From contig CAUJNA010000482.1 in NCBI GenBank assembly GCA_963377175.1, positions 15,001 to 79,000 of the forward strand: a stretch of DNA of 64,000 bases. Direction: 5' to 3'. Below, one piece after another: positions 23,368-36,080 of this stretch. Origin of the DNA: Effrenium voratum. Lineage: Eukaryota; Sar; Dinophyceae; Suessiales; Symbiodiniaceae. The notes under the pieces were generated by a model. That model saw only the letters and a program-made list of their open reading frames with translations. It did not search any database and was not told where the DNA came from. The first letter of the stretch is position 1; every line of letters begins with the position of its first letter. A program made the translations under genes and the position numbers.

Positions 23368-24396
23368 TCAACTTTGGGGTTTGCCTCCTTGACATGCAAG
23401 CCAAGGGCTCTTCACAGGGCCACGATCTATCCACGATCTATCCACGAGCTTCCCGCGCCGAAACTTTGGGTCTTTAGGCAAACCCTCAAGAAGTGGAACG
23501 GTGTCCCTTTTGCCTCTAAAACCACCCGAACGAGTTTTGGTATCCTCAAAGAAAGACGAGAGACACCCAAGAAAGCTCGGCAACGCATGTGTTCGTTCGG
23601 GGTGCCAAACTGAATTAAGACGTGGCTGGTTCTCAGCAACCAAAAGGCATCCTTGGGTTCCCGAAACTGTTTTGAACACCCCCCCCAATTGAGCATGGAC
23701 TCTCGACGGCTCAAAGTGTTTAAGTTGAACCCCCAAGCAGGAAGTGGTTAAGCCATAAACTAGGGCTTTCACAATATGTAGCCTTGTCTTCAAACAATTC
23801 CTTTTGACAACCCCCCAAAGCGTACCCTCTAACAGAGATACAGTGTGGGAATGAGTTCCTTGCCGCAAATGGATCCGTGCAAGGAAGGCTTGTGGGGACA
23901 TTCCCATATTCCCTACTGTGAATAGACTAATGGGAGCGTGACCCATGGTGACCCACGTCCATTGCATGCCTGATGAATTGGTTGGGAATATCTGCAGCGA
24001 GGAGGAAGCCATATGGCCATGGGTCAAATCCAAATCGTACCCCCAGTGAACATCCCAATCCCCACTAAAATAGACTAGGATGGGTTGTGCACCTACCCCA
24101 AAATGGTACCATTGGTTTTGACCCACAGCCATATGAAGATGGTAGCAAATGCTTTGACCTACCCAACTTGTAGACAAAACGCTTTCGTTGGCGGCAACCA
24201 ACCCGCGAGACAGGACGATTCCGAATCTCCCAACATCGAGCTGGTGTGTTGCTGCTGAGAAAACGTCAGCAAGTATGAAGATTCCTATCCAGCAAAATCT
24301 CGACCAAGACTGGTCCAATGCTTGAGCACGTTGCCAAAAAAGCCAGCATCTGTTGGCCATGCATGAAAGGAGGGGGGCCACAGGTGGGGGCGGCAA
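23368..24396 (-). other. Intron 1 segment with a 342-codon open frame, judged spurious
   Basis: The frame runs straight through the family A MITE at 24015-24130 and shows no domain, start context or splice structure. The permease bridges it with a clean GT-AG intron. I treat it as non-coding. Confidence 0.4.
24015..24130. mobile_element. MITE family A, copy 2, with ATAT target duplication
   Basis: Ends GGCCATGGGTCAAA and TTTTGACCCACAGCC; interior as in copy 1. ATAT lies on both sides (24011-24014 and 24131-24134). In permease intron 1. Confidence 0.87.
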
Positions 24397-24788
24397 TTTT
24401 CATGCTAGGCGCAGGCAAATAGCACCTGCTCTACCGAAGGTCTTTTTGCCCAAACATGTCCGCCTCAGTTCAAGTACGTCCAGCAATGGCTCCGAAAAGC
24501 CACTTATCCTATGAGTCAGCCTCTCTAACAGTTTTCGGGAAAGATGAAAGGCTCAAACCAGGGTCATGCTTCAAGGGTCACCTCGTAAACGAAAGCTGCT
24601 GACCTTGTTGAAACCGATCATGAGGCAGGAACTCATCTCTTGCTTGGTTCTTCGCAACTGCTTAGGATATGCACAGAACCTTGATAGCATCTGACTAGGC
24701 ACTGTAGATGAGAAACCTACGGGTACCTAAGGTTCTTCACGAGAGCCTTCTGAGAGATATAAAAGCCGTGCTACTGGCACACTGCAAC

Positions 24789-24915
24789 CAAGCAGCACTG
24801 GCAGAATGTAGGCCATGGCAAGGAATGTGGTGATGCCTGCACGAATCTCTGTCCTGTTGAGATCCGCTGACTTCCAGAGGAAGCAGATACCGCATGCGAA
24901 ATGGGCGGCGAAGGC
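24789..24915 (-). CDS. Permease exon 1 of those recognised
   Basis: Encodes KSADLNRTEIRAGITTFLAM and then AYILPVLL, aligning with the family start (F)xLxxRxTxxxTEIxAGxTTFLTMAYI. Upstream codons (AFAAHFACGICFLW) are open back to an AAG-G acceptor at 24916. The donor is G followed by GT at 24788. The start codon must be in a further exon to the right, or this is near it. The left boundary was chosen to keep phase with exon 2. Confidence 0.82.
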
Positions 24916-25569
24916 CTTCTATTTTGAGGCTACAGTTTCTTCCGTGGTGCAAAAGGGGGGAAGCCAAAAGGGAAACCGAAACCATTTTGGGGGGTCCCCT
25001 AAACAACACGTCCAAATATTTGATGATTCAGGTTAGAAGAGCAAGCATGCGTGAATGCTTTCAATTAAATGATGTTCACCACTGGACTATCTCGAGAAAG
25101 AAAAAAAAGGAGACAAAAGACTTACCAAGTTAGCGAATACCTTTCGAATTGGTCGTCTACAACAGGTCACAAACGTGAATTTCCACCGTACATGGTTGAA
25201 GCACACGGGCGTTGCTGCAATTCGAGCCAGAGATGGACATGTAAGCCATAAAAACTAATGCAAGGATACGCATGCTGCGTGTTGATACGAATGTTGATGG
25301 TGTGTTTGCGTGCACGTGCTTCGGGAATGAATACCGTAATCGCACGTAAACCAGAAGTGCTGCCATGATATCCGCCCACTACAGACGGCGTGTTGAGCAC
25401 AAGAAACGCAGTTTTTCCTCCTTACCCGATAGCGCTCCCTTTACCTCAGGGGAACGAATTCATCTGCTTCGCAGACACTCCCTTTTCGTTTCATACGGAG
25501 GGGCTGCGGGATACGGCTGCGTAAGAAAACCGGGGCGTTCGATTCTCTCTGGGTTGCCTTCCTTCGTTG

Positions 25570-26440
25570 TTGCATCCTCAGCATCACGAGTTCAGCATCA
25601 CCAGCATCACCAGAACGACGTGCCTAGAAAACAGGGTGGAAACGAACTATTTGCGTCTCGCGGGGACATGCTCAAAGTGACAGAAACGAAAACAACACAA
25701 AAAACTACAGGCATCCCCAGCTTGGAAAAAGAAAGCGAACAAACGGCGGTCAAGCAAAAGTCTCTACTTAAATGCTGCGGGTGCCCTTTCCGACGAAAAG
25801 AATCAAGTGCGGGTTTGTGTAGCTTTGGATTCCAAGCCCAAACAAATGCTCGAGAAATCAACAAACCAACAACAAGGTCTGTCAAAGGAAAAGAAGGCAC
25901 GCCATGTTGCTGGATTCTCCGTGTTTTCCGGGGTGTTTTTGGGGGCCATTGGTTTGCGTTCGTTTGTTCAAGTTCTCTTCCCTAGCTGGGGATGTGACGG
26001 CTGGAGCCGTTGCAGGGCGCCTACTGGTTTCTGCGTTCCGCCATGGGACTGGAGTACTGGCTTGACTCCGTTCACGTTCTTGTCCCTAGCTGGGGGATGG
26101 GGACGCCTGCAGTTTTTGCTTTCAGTTTCTAATGTTTCTTGTTTGGAAAGCTCTCCGCAAGTGAAGGATGGGGGTGCTACTGAGGCAATCAAGCTCTTTC
26201 CTGGTGATGTTTCTTATCCTTTGCTGCTGTTTGCGCTGAGTAGGGGCCTTTTGCCTCTGTCTGTTCATGCGCGAGTAGTTTTGGTTTGCAGCTTCCTCTG
26301 TTGTTTGGAGAACTCTCCGCAAGTGAAGGAGGGGGGGCGCTTTCGATGCAATCAAGCTGTTTCCTGCTGCCGCTTCTTGTCTTTGGGGCCCCATGGAACT
26401 TGAGCAGAGACCATTGGTTTGCCTCCAGTTGTTCATGTTC
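25570..26440. repeat. Left repeat block of a decayed transposon or repeat cluster
   Basis: CTAGCTGGGGATGTGAC-like motifs recur at 25983, 26085 and 26446. CTCTCCGCAAGTGAAGGA recurs at 26154 and 26311 (period 157). GGGGGTGCTACTGAGGCAAT and GAGACCATTGGTTTGCC occur in inverted orientation at 31120-31150 and 30910-30930. This suggests that related sequences flank the 26.8-30.9 kb coding remnants on both sides. Confidence 0.6.
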
Positions 26441-26578
26441 TTTTTCCTAGCTAGGGATGCGCGTCTTTTTGTTTACCGTTTGACTTTTGAAAGGCAACTC
26501 GAGAAATCAAAAGACAAGATTCCAGAGACATGTCTTGCCTGATCATCTCTTTTCCTTTGACAGATAGTTTCCTGTTTG

Positions 26579-26730
26579 TCGATTTCTCGCGGTCGTTTGG
26601 GTTTTGGAGCCGAACCTTTTGATTTCTCAAGGCCTTTGGGTTACAAGTCAAGTTGTTCGATTTCTCGAGGCTTTTTAGGTTTGGAGTCAAGTCTTTTGGT
26701 TTCTCGATTTTTCGGTTTTGGCGGTATATC
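26579..26730 (+). repeat. About 38-bp tandem repeats, four degenerate units
   Basis: Units begin GATTTCTCGCGG, GATTTCTCAAGG, GATTTCTCGAGG and GGTTTCTCGA, each followed by T/G-rich sequence with GAGTCAAG or similar. Confidence 0.7.
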
Positions 26731-26974
26731 TTCGTGTTTCGCGAGCTGCTTGCTACTACGCGCTTGGCCGTCTGCAGTTGTGTTCTGCGCCAGTTCCGCT
26801 CAGTCTGTTTTTTTCTCGTAGACCTCTGCTTGCCCCCCACAAGCACACTTCAATTTAGCACCGCGCACGCGCTGCAGCAGTTCTGCCGGCGCCATACTTC
26901 GGCACATCCCGCAAATTCGCGTTCCAAACGGAAATGCTTTCTTCACCCCAAATGAGGTGACTGTACGGACTCGT

Positions 26975-27335
26975 GCCATTCAACGTGAAGTTCTTCCTCC
27001 GGACTCGTATAATAATCGTGCGAACTTTCTTGAGTCTTCTTGCTGCATCTGTGATTGCAGCGATGCAACTCCCCCACGACAAAGCGCTTGATGCTCTTGA
27101 AGGCGGCCTTTGCACAAGGGTTCCTCTTGACGTGTGTCTGGAAGTGACATGCATCATCATGAATGATCGCCTCCGCGTTTTCTCATGTTCACGGCTGCGT
27201 TCACCGCTGCGACCTTGTCGCGCATGTTCTCGTTCACCAAGCGCTCCTTGGCTGCAATGACCTTGCGAGAAATTGGGTCCAAGACAAACTGCCACCCGCC
27301 TGCCACCCACGTTGGCCCTTCTTTTTCCACCTAGC
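26975..27335 (-). pseudogene. Transposase-like remnant with DDACH and HRCNH motifs
   Basis: One frame reads GGWQFVLDPISRKVIAAKER then LVNENMRDKVAAVNAAVNM. After a frameshift in an A-rich run near 27180 it goes on ENAEAIIHDDACHFQTHVKR, then KSIKRFVVGELHRCNHRCSK. The DDxCH followed about 30 residues later by HxxNHxC recalls zinc-binding DDE transposases of the KDZ/CxC or MULE kind, but I cannot place it in one family. It is broken by at least one frameshift and trails into stops. Confidence 0.5.
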
Positions 27336-27599
27336 AACAAAAACGGCTCCAGATATTACATGGTCTCAAAAGGCTGCGAAGGGTCATGATATGTTCTCAT
27401 GCCAAACTGCAAAAAGACATGCCAAACTGTCCCACTGCGCAAGCATTTATGAAGTTGCTCGGCAGCTTGCAGCGGAGGGAATCAACTGGCAGACTGGTGA
27501 GGCGTATTCCCCTGCAACTCCTTCACCTTCAGACTGTGGAAGGCATGAGTGATGCTTTCCGACGAGTGAGCCGTCAGCCTTGCAGTGTTTCAACCAAAC

Positions 27600-30500
27600 C
27601 AAAGGCTTGAGCCTATACCGAATCGAGCCCAATGCCCATCTCGCTGTTGTGGAGTTCCATGCTCCGGAAACCGTTTTCCTCAGTCAGCGGATTTTGAGTC
27701 TGAGTGATAGCGTAAAAATCATCCAGCGCATTTGGAGCCCCATATCCTTCGCCAGTTCCTCCAAGCCGTCTTTGCGCAATGTTTCTCAAAGCAAGCGTCT
27801 GCTCGTCACGACTGCTGGATTCCGCACTCGACATCGCTCGCTGACGCAGACCGTCCGACACTACAACCAAAAGACTATACCACAGGTAAAATACACAGGC
27901 TGCAGGCAAAGGTAAACCCGCCAGCAAACTGCACAAGATACTAGCCAAGGCCGTCACGCAGTGAGAACTCAAGCCTTAGTGCCTACATCTGCAACGTTGA
28001 GCTGAGCGGGTTGCAAGAATTTCTAAAGTTTGTACTTGGTGAGCATCTGCAACCAAAGAACCTTGGCACTGAGATGTCGAGCACGTCCTACACCTGACCT
28101 TTGCTCCACAATGTCCGAGCACTGCTGCTGTCACAACGCGCTACAAGCTGCGCTTCTTGCCTGGTTGAAAACCGAACTTGGGATAGCGAAATACACTTTT
28201 GATCGCCAACAAACTTTGCGGGCCAATTTGCAACAAGTGCGGAGGTGATTCAGCCATTCCTGTTAAGGCGCCTGTGGAGCCCGCGGAGTGGTGTGGATCT
28301 CAGTAAGAGCAGTACAAACAAGGCAAAGTGGGACAGGGGGGACGCTTGCAAATTTCTTGACCTGGCAAGCGATACGAAGCGTTTGTGACAGAGGCAGAGA
28401 CTCAAACGTTCGTGCTTGGCAAAGTCATGCAACAGCTCTGGAGGTGTCGAAGGAGCTGCTCAGGGAGTCAGAGCGAGAGGCAGCAGCCCAACCAAGACCT
28501 TGTGAGCCTTTGCGTTGAGCAACGGACTTTGCACAGTTTGACCTATATGCCTAGAGCTTCATCGTGTGCTGCTTGTGTGAGTTGCAGCAGCCGTGAGGAC
28601 AACCAGTCAGAACTTCAAGAAACCAGCCTCTATTCTGTCTTGACTACGCAATCAAGGAGGAGGACCAATCGCTGAACAAGAAGGGTACCTCAACATGCTG
28701 GCCGTAGAACCTCAATTTGGTAGTGGAGAAGTTCGGCCTATCATCCTTGGACAGGAACTTGATTTGTTTAAGGAGGAATGGTGGAGACCTTTTGCGACCC
28801 CTTGGCTTGGTTGGCAAGATCTGGGCAATGGCTCCCTTTTCTGGTAGCTCGCCTACTCACGTGTTTGCGCATGAGCGTTGGCCTGCCAGAATGACTGTGG
28901 CTGGCGCCAGGACATTTGGGGGCTGATTGAAAACGGTAGCGCTGCCATGGACTCCTCTGACCATTGCCTTTTCCTTTTCCGTGTCCTTTGCCTTTGTCAT
29001 GAAGACGGTCAATGTCCACGGGTGAAGGTCCATTTGTCGCAGGTTGGTTCACTGCTCGAAGAAAGTAAAACCTCATCAGAAGTTGTAGCGTTTTTACTCT
29101 CAGCTGCGCATGGGTCCTCAGACGAGGAGTCCTCAAACGAGGATGTGAGCATCGGATTAGCACGCTCATCAAGACTTCATTATCAACCTGTTTCCCGGAA
29201 ATACGGTAGACCTCCAGCCAAAAGCCTCTGACATGACTTAGGAGCCATCGAGAATACTTGGGGTGTCCAGATTCGCCTCCACACGCTGCTCGTCAGCTGC
29301 AGAATGAGCATCAAACGCATGAGTTCAAGATAAACGACCATGTCTCAAAATGCTGTTGTTCTTCGTCCCCGGACCAGTGTCTGACAACGTCAGGCTTCCG
29401 CATTTCACCCGCTCAACCTGCACTTCTGCTGCTGCTTTTTATGCCTGAGAAAACAAAGTGGAAAAGCCGCGCTAAAGTGTCAGACTGAAATGAAGCAGCG
29501 TCCACCTCAGTATATCTGCACACGTAGAGTTCAGGCGAAGCAGTGAGCCATGGCTCCGTTACCATCTTTGTCTTCACCCCGCAATGATGCCAAGCTGCAA
29601 AAAAGACATGCCAAACTGTCACACTGCACAAGGATATGAGGGCCTATGAGTGTCTTTTTACGGTTATCAGCCCTGCTGGTAGTATCGGCAAAGGCGTGTC
29701 GCACAAGCTGGTAGAACTTCTCGAACGCACTTCTTCCAAAAGCCACGGAAGCATCTCCACTTCTGCGCCGTACGAATTGTCTGCCACGGCCCTGGGTTCA
29801 CTTTGCATGCCCAGCACATGGATTCGGGCAACCACACGAAGCTGCTGCATCTCAGCGGAGGACCTGGGGCCATGCTGCAGGATGAACTTGAAGCCTTCGT
29901 CAACTTCTGCATCAACCTTGTCCGCAATCCGGCATGCTCCCACCTTCTTGACAGCTGGCCGGGGATGTCAGCTACATCCATGCGCTGCGCGCGATAGGGC
30001 TTGCCATACACCATCTTCTGGAAGAGGGACTGGTTTATCTTCTCGGCATTGCTTGAAAAATGCTTTGGCGCCGTCATTGCATTTCAAGATGCTTCGCTCG
30101 GACATTCAAGCCAAAGGGCGGCGGCAGCACTTGGAGCTCAGCTTCGTCAGACATTTCTATTGGGCCCAGGGCGCAAAGCCCACGCGAGACAGAAAGCCGC
30201 CCGTGGGTTCGCTTGACGCTGCCTGCTGCCCCGACCCTCCCGCGGACGCGCGCACTCTTTTTGTTTCCTGTATTTGCTGTAAAGTTGAGAACGGCAGTCG
30301 CCATCGTGACAGTTGTTGTAGAACACCCGTGCTTACCACTGCCGAACAGAGAGCCTGCACAAACACTGCTAGGCGTGTGGGCCTCTGGCACTCGGCCAGC
30401 ATAGGTCCGCCACTCAGGCGGAGGGCAGCCTCCACCGACCGCGCCGGCAATTTTAGCTGCGCCCAAGGTCATGTTGATGTCGTCCGTGCAGTCCATTGTG

Positions 30501-30915
30501 ACATCGCAATGGTGAACTGATGGATTGTCGGTCTGCTGGAGCTCGCTCATTGGGAAGGTCACGATGTCAAAGAGCCCAATCGGAAGCTCGCGTCACCACT
30601 GCCTTGCACGAGCACATCGAGCCGATTGCGATACGGGAGATGCGCGCGTGAGAGGCTAGTACGGGCGCAGCGTTCGTTCAGCTCGAACGAAAGATCATTG
30701 ACAGGGACCCCAAAAATAAGCATCGCATCTTTGCTTGGACCTGTGAGCAAGAAAAGACAGAAGGTGGCATTTGCGAAGCCTGAAAAAGTCATTGACACAG
30801 AAACAGAAAACGCATTGCTGGCAACATCCCCCTCTCTAACAAAAGGAGGGGGATGTTGCAAACAAAAACAACACACCTCCCCAACTCTGGAAGAGAACTT
30901 GACGCACCGCGGCAA
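27600..30915 (-). pseudogene. Further minus-strand coding remnants, probably the same decayed element
   Basis: Coding-like blocks in changing frames include LDDFYAITQTQNPLTEENGF (about 27.7 kb), a GKGHGKGKGNG linker (29.0 kb), ADKVDAEVDEGFKFILQHGP (29.9 kb), MSELQQTDNPSVHHCDVTMD (30.5 kb) and GVPVNDLSFELNERCARTSL (30.7 kb). A block around ATGCCAAACTGCAAAAAGAC occurs twice (27400 and 29586). No catalytic motif is clear. The order and strand suggest one long, decayed coding region upstream of the DDACH block. Confidence 0.4.
30819..30857. repeat. Perfect hairpin, 14-bp arms
   Basis: GCAACATCCCCCTC and GAGGGGGATGTTGC enclose about 11 bases. It could fold in RNA or DNA, in the right repeat block of the decayed element. 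Confidence 0.85.
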
Positions 30916-31159
30916 ACCAATGGTCCCTACTCAAGTCCTGCGGGGACCCCTTTCCGTGTGAAAGAATGCAGACAACAAGAAGAAGCAGCTAGGGACGTGA
31001 CAATGAACAGCCCCAACTCAAGTCCTGTGCGGGGCCTTTCCAAAGAAAAGCACGCAAGCAACAGAGAAAAAACAAAAAGGGGAAAAAGGAAAAACAAAAA
31101 CAGGAAGCATCAGCAGAACAGAGCTTGATTGCATCAGTAGCACCCCCGTCCATCACACA

Positions 31160-32140
31160 CAGCTTCTTACCTATGTCCATTGCTGCTCGCGCGGCACGTG
31201 AGAAACACATGTAAGAAAACGAATCGACCCCAACACCCCTCTGCTCATTGCACGCAGCCGTGCGCGATAACTTCCTATTGCTGTCCTGCAGCAAAGAGAC
31301 GTCTTCCCACATCGATTTCTCCTGTGCACATGCACTGTACCTGGAACACATTTATAAGAAAGCAGGTCTGTACTGTCGGCGGTCGGAGCCGGAGGCGCCA
31401 AAGCATCATTCAGATCCCCAATGCGGTGATGTATGTTGCGCTATGATGATTTGTATTGTAATGCATTTATATCATCTTTGCTATGTGATGTGATGATCTG
31501 AATTGGGTGTAGACAATCACCCATTGCTGCTTTGCGGGACGAACCCTATTCGCCACAGCCGGTCTCAACCTTGGCGGCTCCAAACTCCAAGAGGGAAGCG
31601 TTTACCGAGTCATGGGCTGGCGCGCCTGCCATCCATTGACGGAAAAAAACAGTCCTTCCTTTTAATCTGATCTTTTGATGAATCTATATTTCTATCTATA
31701 TGTTGCTCTCCCTTTCTTGCGCTCCCTTTCTTGTCGCATAGTCCGGAACAGTCCAACACACGGGGGGGGGGGGGGCCGCGCCCCAGATGCCAAGTTCCAA
31801 CGAGGACCCATCCCCCACGGCAGTCCTGTAAGAGGAGCCGCGCTTCTTCACGTGGAACGGATCCGCCTACCGCCACGGGTCGGAGGAGAAAAAGTTCATC
31901 TCTACTCTTGGTATGGTAGCAAAAAACTTAAAGCTTTTTGCAGACCCCCAGTAAAAATGAGCAGAACCAAAAAACTATTTATAAAAAAAAAAAAAAAAAA
32001 AAAAAAAACATGCCAAGAACAGTGAAGTCTTTGTTGCTTTCCTCACGAAAACCCGAAGGATCCAGAAGTAAAAGGTGTTCCCCTTTTGGATTGGCTAAAC
32101 ATGAATCAGGGAGGGGAATCCAAAAGGTCAAAAGGTTGGC
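31160..32140. other. No gene recognised
   Basis: Contains a poly-G run at 31761-31774 and a poly-A run at 31982-32007. A GC-rich minus-strand patch (31780-31880) is open but has no recognised product. Confidence 0.4.
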
Positions 32141-32149
32141 TTTGGGCAA

Positions 32150-32254
32150 ATGAGTTTCTGCTCCCCTGCTAAAGTGAATAACTTTTAGTGGTTCAATGGA
32201 AAACCCATTAGTTGGCAAAAAGTTAAAGTCCTAGCATCCAAGCAAAATGCACCA
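32150..32254. mobile_element. MITE family E, copy 3
   Basis: TTTCTGCTCCCCTGCTAAAG at the left and CAAGCAAAATGCACCAAGG at the right, with AAAACCCATTAGTTGGC inside. The extreme left end is altered and no target duplication is visible. Confidence 0.75.
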
Positions 32255-32365
32255 AGGACATGTTGCCCCAGATTGTCCCAAGCCCCAGGTTACCCTCCCT
32301 CCCACTAACATGGCCACTGACACAGGGTAGCCCCAAGAGGAAAACCCATCTTCGAGGTACCCTCC

Positions 32366-32402
32366 CACACAAACAGGGGCTTGTTAATCCGAGGCCAACA
32401 CT
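32366..32402. mobile_element. Fragment of family G, right arm
   Basis: ACAAACAGGGGCTTGTTAAT followed by CCGAGGCCAACA matches the right arm of the elements at 52151 and 55643. Confidence 0.6.
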
Positions 32403-33179
32403 AGAGGAGTGGTTGGACCCATCCATCTGAAAGATGCAGGCGATCCTTTTTGGGGGTCCATCCGGGGGTCCCGCTGCACTCCATTTTTTGAAGGGGGCCA
32501 GTTTCCAGCATTGTATATCCGCGAACCTCGGCCGAAAAGGAATTCGAGGGTCGCTCCGTGAAGAAATACCTCTCTGGCGATGTTCCTATGCGTATGGCTA
32601 TGGAAGGTGCTCCTCACAAGCTCAAGGGAACACATGGGTCTGTGCTTTTCGAGGGAATCCTCAAAACAAGTGGTTGCCCCTTGGTTTCCGTTTAACATCA
32701 CCGCCAAAAGGGCATCGACAAAGGACAGACCCAACTTGGTAAAAACCACTAGATTGAACTTTGGAATCTTTGTGCCTAGCTGGAAGCCCAACACCAGCTC
32801 TCCAACCTCCTAAATCCCGGCTTCAAACAAAAGCATCGGTAGCCTATAACCCTGGTGGACGGTGTCTCATTTCAGCTGCGATCCTTCACATTGGGATTCG
32901 CCCTCTATAAATCCGCCAGTTGATCAGTCCGGGGTCGGCATTACCCGGTGTGCTCCTGGGAAAATGTTCCTTGTGCTAGTCATGGTGCTTCCGTTGCTCT
33001 CTGGAACAAAAGGACTGATGTCGGGACTTCGGATGATGACAATCACCAAACAGCTGGAACAAAAGCAGAGGCTCCGGAGTCAGTCCAACTCATATCCCAT
33101 CGAATCCAGAATCCGGCGCATGACAAAAAATTGCTTGGCTCTGAATGCCTCCTTCCGACCCGACATGCCTTGTTGAAAT

Positions 33180-33346
33180 GGCTGAAGTCTCCGGCCATGC
33201 CCAGCATTTCGCACATCGTGGGCTCCCGCGTCACCTTCTTCATCTTCTCCGCCTTCTCCATGGCAAGGTCGGAAAACACCGAGCAGCTGAGCACCAGCTG
33301 GACGTTGGCAAGCGCGTGCTTGCCAAGAGCCCCAAGAAAAACCTCG
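33180..33346 (-). CDS. Exon-like block of an unknown protein
   Basis: GC-rich open frame with coding-style third positions: GIEVFLGALGKHALANVQLV, then LSCSVFSDLAMEKAEKMKKV and TREPTMCEMLGMAGDFSHFN, K. It ends AAG followed by GC, the donor type used by the permease gene. A possible acceptor (CCCAAG) lies at about 33361. I do not recognise the family and found no partner exon. Confidence 0.45.
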
Positions 33347-33576
33347 ATCCCGCTTGGCACTTGGGGTTCCACGTGTTTTTTTTGTTTTCCCCCATGGAGC
33401 ACACGTCTTGATGCAGATGAACACAATGCCCCGGTGTTTGAGATCACTTCGGAACGGGCTCAGCTAAAGCCAACGACTCTGCGAAGAAAAAGGATGCAAG
33501 AGCAACGCTGCAAGCGCAGCCGGAAAAACCAGCCTCAAATTTGGACAAACGAACAAGCAGGGACACGGAGGGAGCG

Positions 33577-33657
33577 GGGATATGGGGGGATTCCCTTGGC
33601 GCCATTTCCCATAAACTTAGTCAAGGTGCATCAAACGGGGGAATCCTCCCGTATCCC
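33577..33657. mobile_element. Small fold-back element
   Basis: GGGATATGGGGGGATTCCC at the left and GGGAATCCTCCCGTATCCC at the right, 17 of 19 bp complementary, about 43 bp apart. Confidence 0.55.
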
Positions 33658-33699
33658 TGGTTCCACCCGTATCCCTGCTAGCTGGTTTCCCTGACAAAT

Positions 33700-36080
33700 G
33701 CCTCTCAGACGCGGATGAAGCGAACTGTGCAATTGGATATTTCAAGATGCCCGCCATGCCCGTGCCGAATCGGAACAATGGGAGTCCTCCTGTCTGAAAC
33801 CAAGCTACTCTGACCCCTCCATCATCAGGAGGTGGTCATGCAAAAACAACATGATTATCGACATGATTAGGTGAATGATTGAAATACATATTGTGTACAG
33901 AATACGTGTGTGTGTGTGTGCATATACACATTAAACACATATGCATGCACATATATATATATAACAAAAGAAAACCACGATACACGCTCCACGTGCGTCA
34001 TGACACGAGATATGATTGATACGTGAACGAAAACACATACTGTGTACATAATCTGTGTTTACGCAAATACGTGGCTTTCCTTTCCAATTCTGGCTCGTGA
34101 GCATTCCCGTTTAGTTTCCTATTCAAGAATGAGCATGTTGAAGCCTCTTCTTCAAATTATGGCCATGATTGGTTTGAAGCACTGCTTGTTCCAATTCCGC
34201 TCGCTCGGTTGCCTGTGCTTCTGAGAACATACTTTTCAAGTCATCATTTTGAAGCATGTTTTCGCCTACGGACAGAAATGGCAAGTCTCTTGAGTTTGAG
34301 ACCTGACAAATCAAATGGGCAAGAACTGAATTGCAGGCCTTGCGGGGGAGGGTGCGCATATACTCCATATACTTATATATATATATGTATATATTCGGAG
34401 GTGTGCATGTGTATTATACATATACATACATACATATATATATATATACACATACACCTGCATGTGTCTGTGGGGACTTCAAAATCGTCATCCATTTTGC
34501 CTGAATGAATTAGCGTCGGACGCAAGATGTCACAGCTCCAAGCGTGCCCGCCAAGACTGGCAGGTGCCGGGACGTCATGCAAGGGCCGCCGTCAGGGCCA
34601 AAGGCCAGGAGGAAGGCCAAAAGTTCGCAATTATCTGCTGAGTTGTCCCAAAGAATCTTCCCCCGAAATTCCATACACTGCCCCGAAAAAAATGGGCTGG
34701 GAGAGGGCAACTCAGGCAACTCACCTGTGCAGAACTCTGCAATTACAATGCCAGGCGGTTTCCAAACCCCTGAGCGTTTACAGGAAAAGCGATTCCCAGT
34801 GACACTCTCACGGGAGATCGCTTTCGTGGGTACATGGCTGCCCCCCCGAAGTTCGAAGGTGACGCCACGTACCCGTGCCTTCAGGGCTCTCAAGAGGTCA
34901 GAATTTTCTGTCTCTGGCCAGACCCTGCCAAGCGAAGGACATGCTCTGTGTCCGGATATCCAGAGCATAAACAAGTAGAATGGGATTGTCACCTTCTCTG
35001 ATGCGATGATCGGTGAACAACGTGACTGAGTACTGCCCCTGATTGTTTTTTTGGCGGGTGCAGCTTCACAATGCAAAGCAAGGTTGACAGGAATTGGCCA
35101 TGGCAATGAATTGGGCAGCAGCCAGAAAAAGTTTGACCCGGGGTCAACCCCTTGTTTGCACCGGTTGCAAATCGAGCGCAAACTCTCTCGAGAGATGCCA
35201 AATGCCTCGAACCACAGCCGACATGGCCCTCTTGGCCTGTTGCAATCTGCTAATGCGGCGATTCGCATCGAGACAAACCAACAGCATACTTCGGCATCAA
35301 GAGAGATTGCCTGTTCATAGTGCACACACACGAGCACCTCAACGCAAGCAAAAGAAGTTGCAAGAATGTACGTCCAAATCGAAATGCATACTCCCAAGCA
35401 GCTGGCAAAATGATCACCTCAAATGCTTGCACTGAAGTCACGGTACACAAAAATTCTCCCACACAGGAGATGCTGCTACTGGTACATGTCCAAACCAGAA
35501 AAGCACTCGCAAAGCTCGATCGCCTGCTTCAGAGTGCTGCTCTGGTATCTGGTGAAATTCAATTGGGCAAAACAAATGAGTGTAAATATGCAAGTTACAT
35601 GTTCGAGGGTTGCTCGGCACAAAAGCACAAAGGGCACAAAGTCCCACATCCAACTTGTGCCTCATCAAGAGAGCAACCCTCTGTTGAGCTGCGACCTCTC
35701 CTCTTGACCCAGAGGCACTTTCTTTTCAGCCCCAGGTCAGGACGGTGCTGCTCGGACAGCGTGCAGGGCCATTCACGGATGGAAATGCCTTTTTTGTGGA
35801 CGTCCCGTGCGGATGCAGTTTGGTCAAGGCGGGGATAGCAGGCATCATGACACTGGGGGGCGCCCCAAGTTACATCCCAACAGAGCAACCGCTCAAGTAG
35901 GTTGCAAAAAAGAAGCAAAACCAGATCCAAGTGGACAAAAATAAAAGATCCCCAAATCCAGAGCAAGTGCCGTGCATTTCCATGCAAAGCATCTCGCGCA
36001 TCGACTGCGCCCTGCCGCTGCCGGCTTAATAGGAATACAAGGACCTCGGGTCACCTCGGCGGCAAAATAGCAAAATGCAC
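33700..36080. other. No gene recognised
   Basis: Contains short AT runs at 33949-33962 and 34373-34450. A 295-codon minus frame at 34510-35397 includes GC-rich stretches (for example RGPCRLWFEAFGISRESLRS) but has no recognisable domain or splice structure. Confidence 0.35.

Noticed and set aside
23368..24396. 342-codon minus-strand ORF
   Set aside because: It runs through a family A MITE and lies in a permease intron with good splice sites. No domain seen.
29636..30520. 295-codon plus-strand ORF
   Set aside because: It is antisense to minus-strand coding remnants with better protein-like composition. No domain seen.
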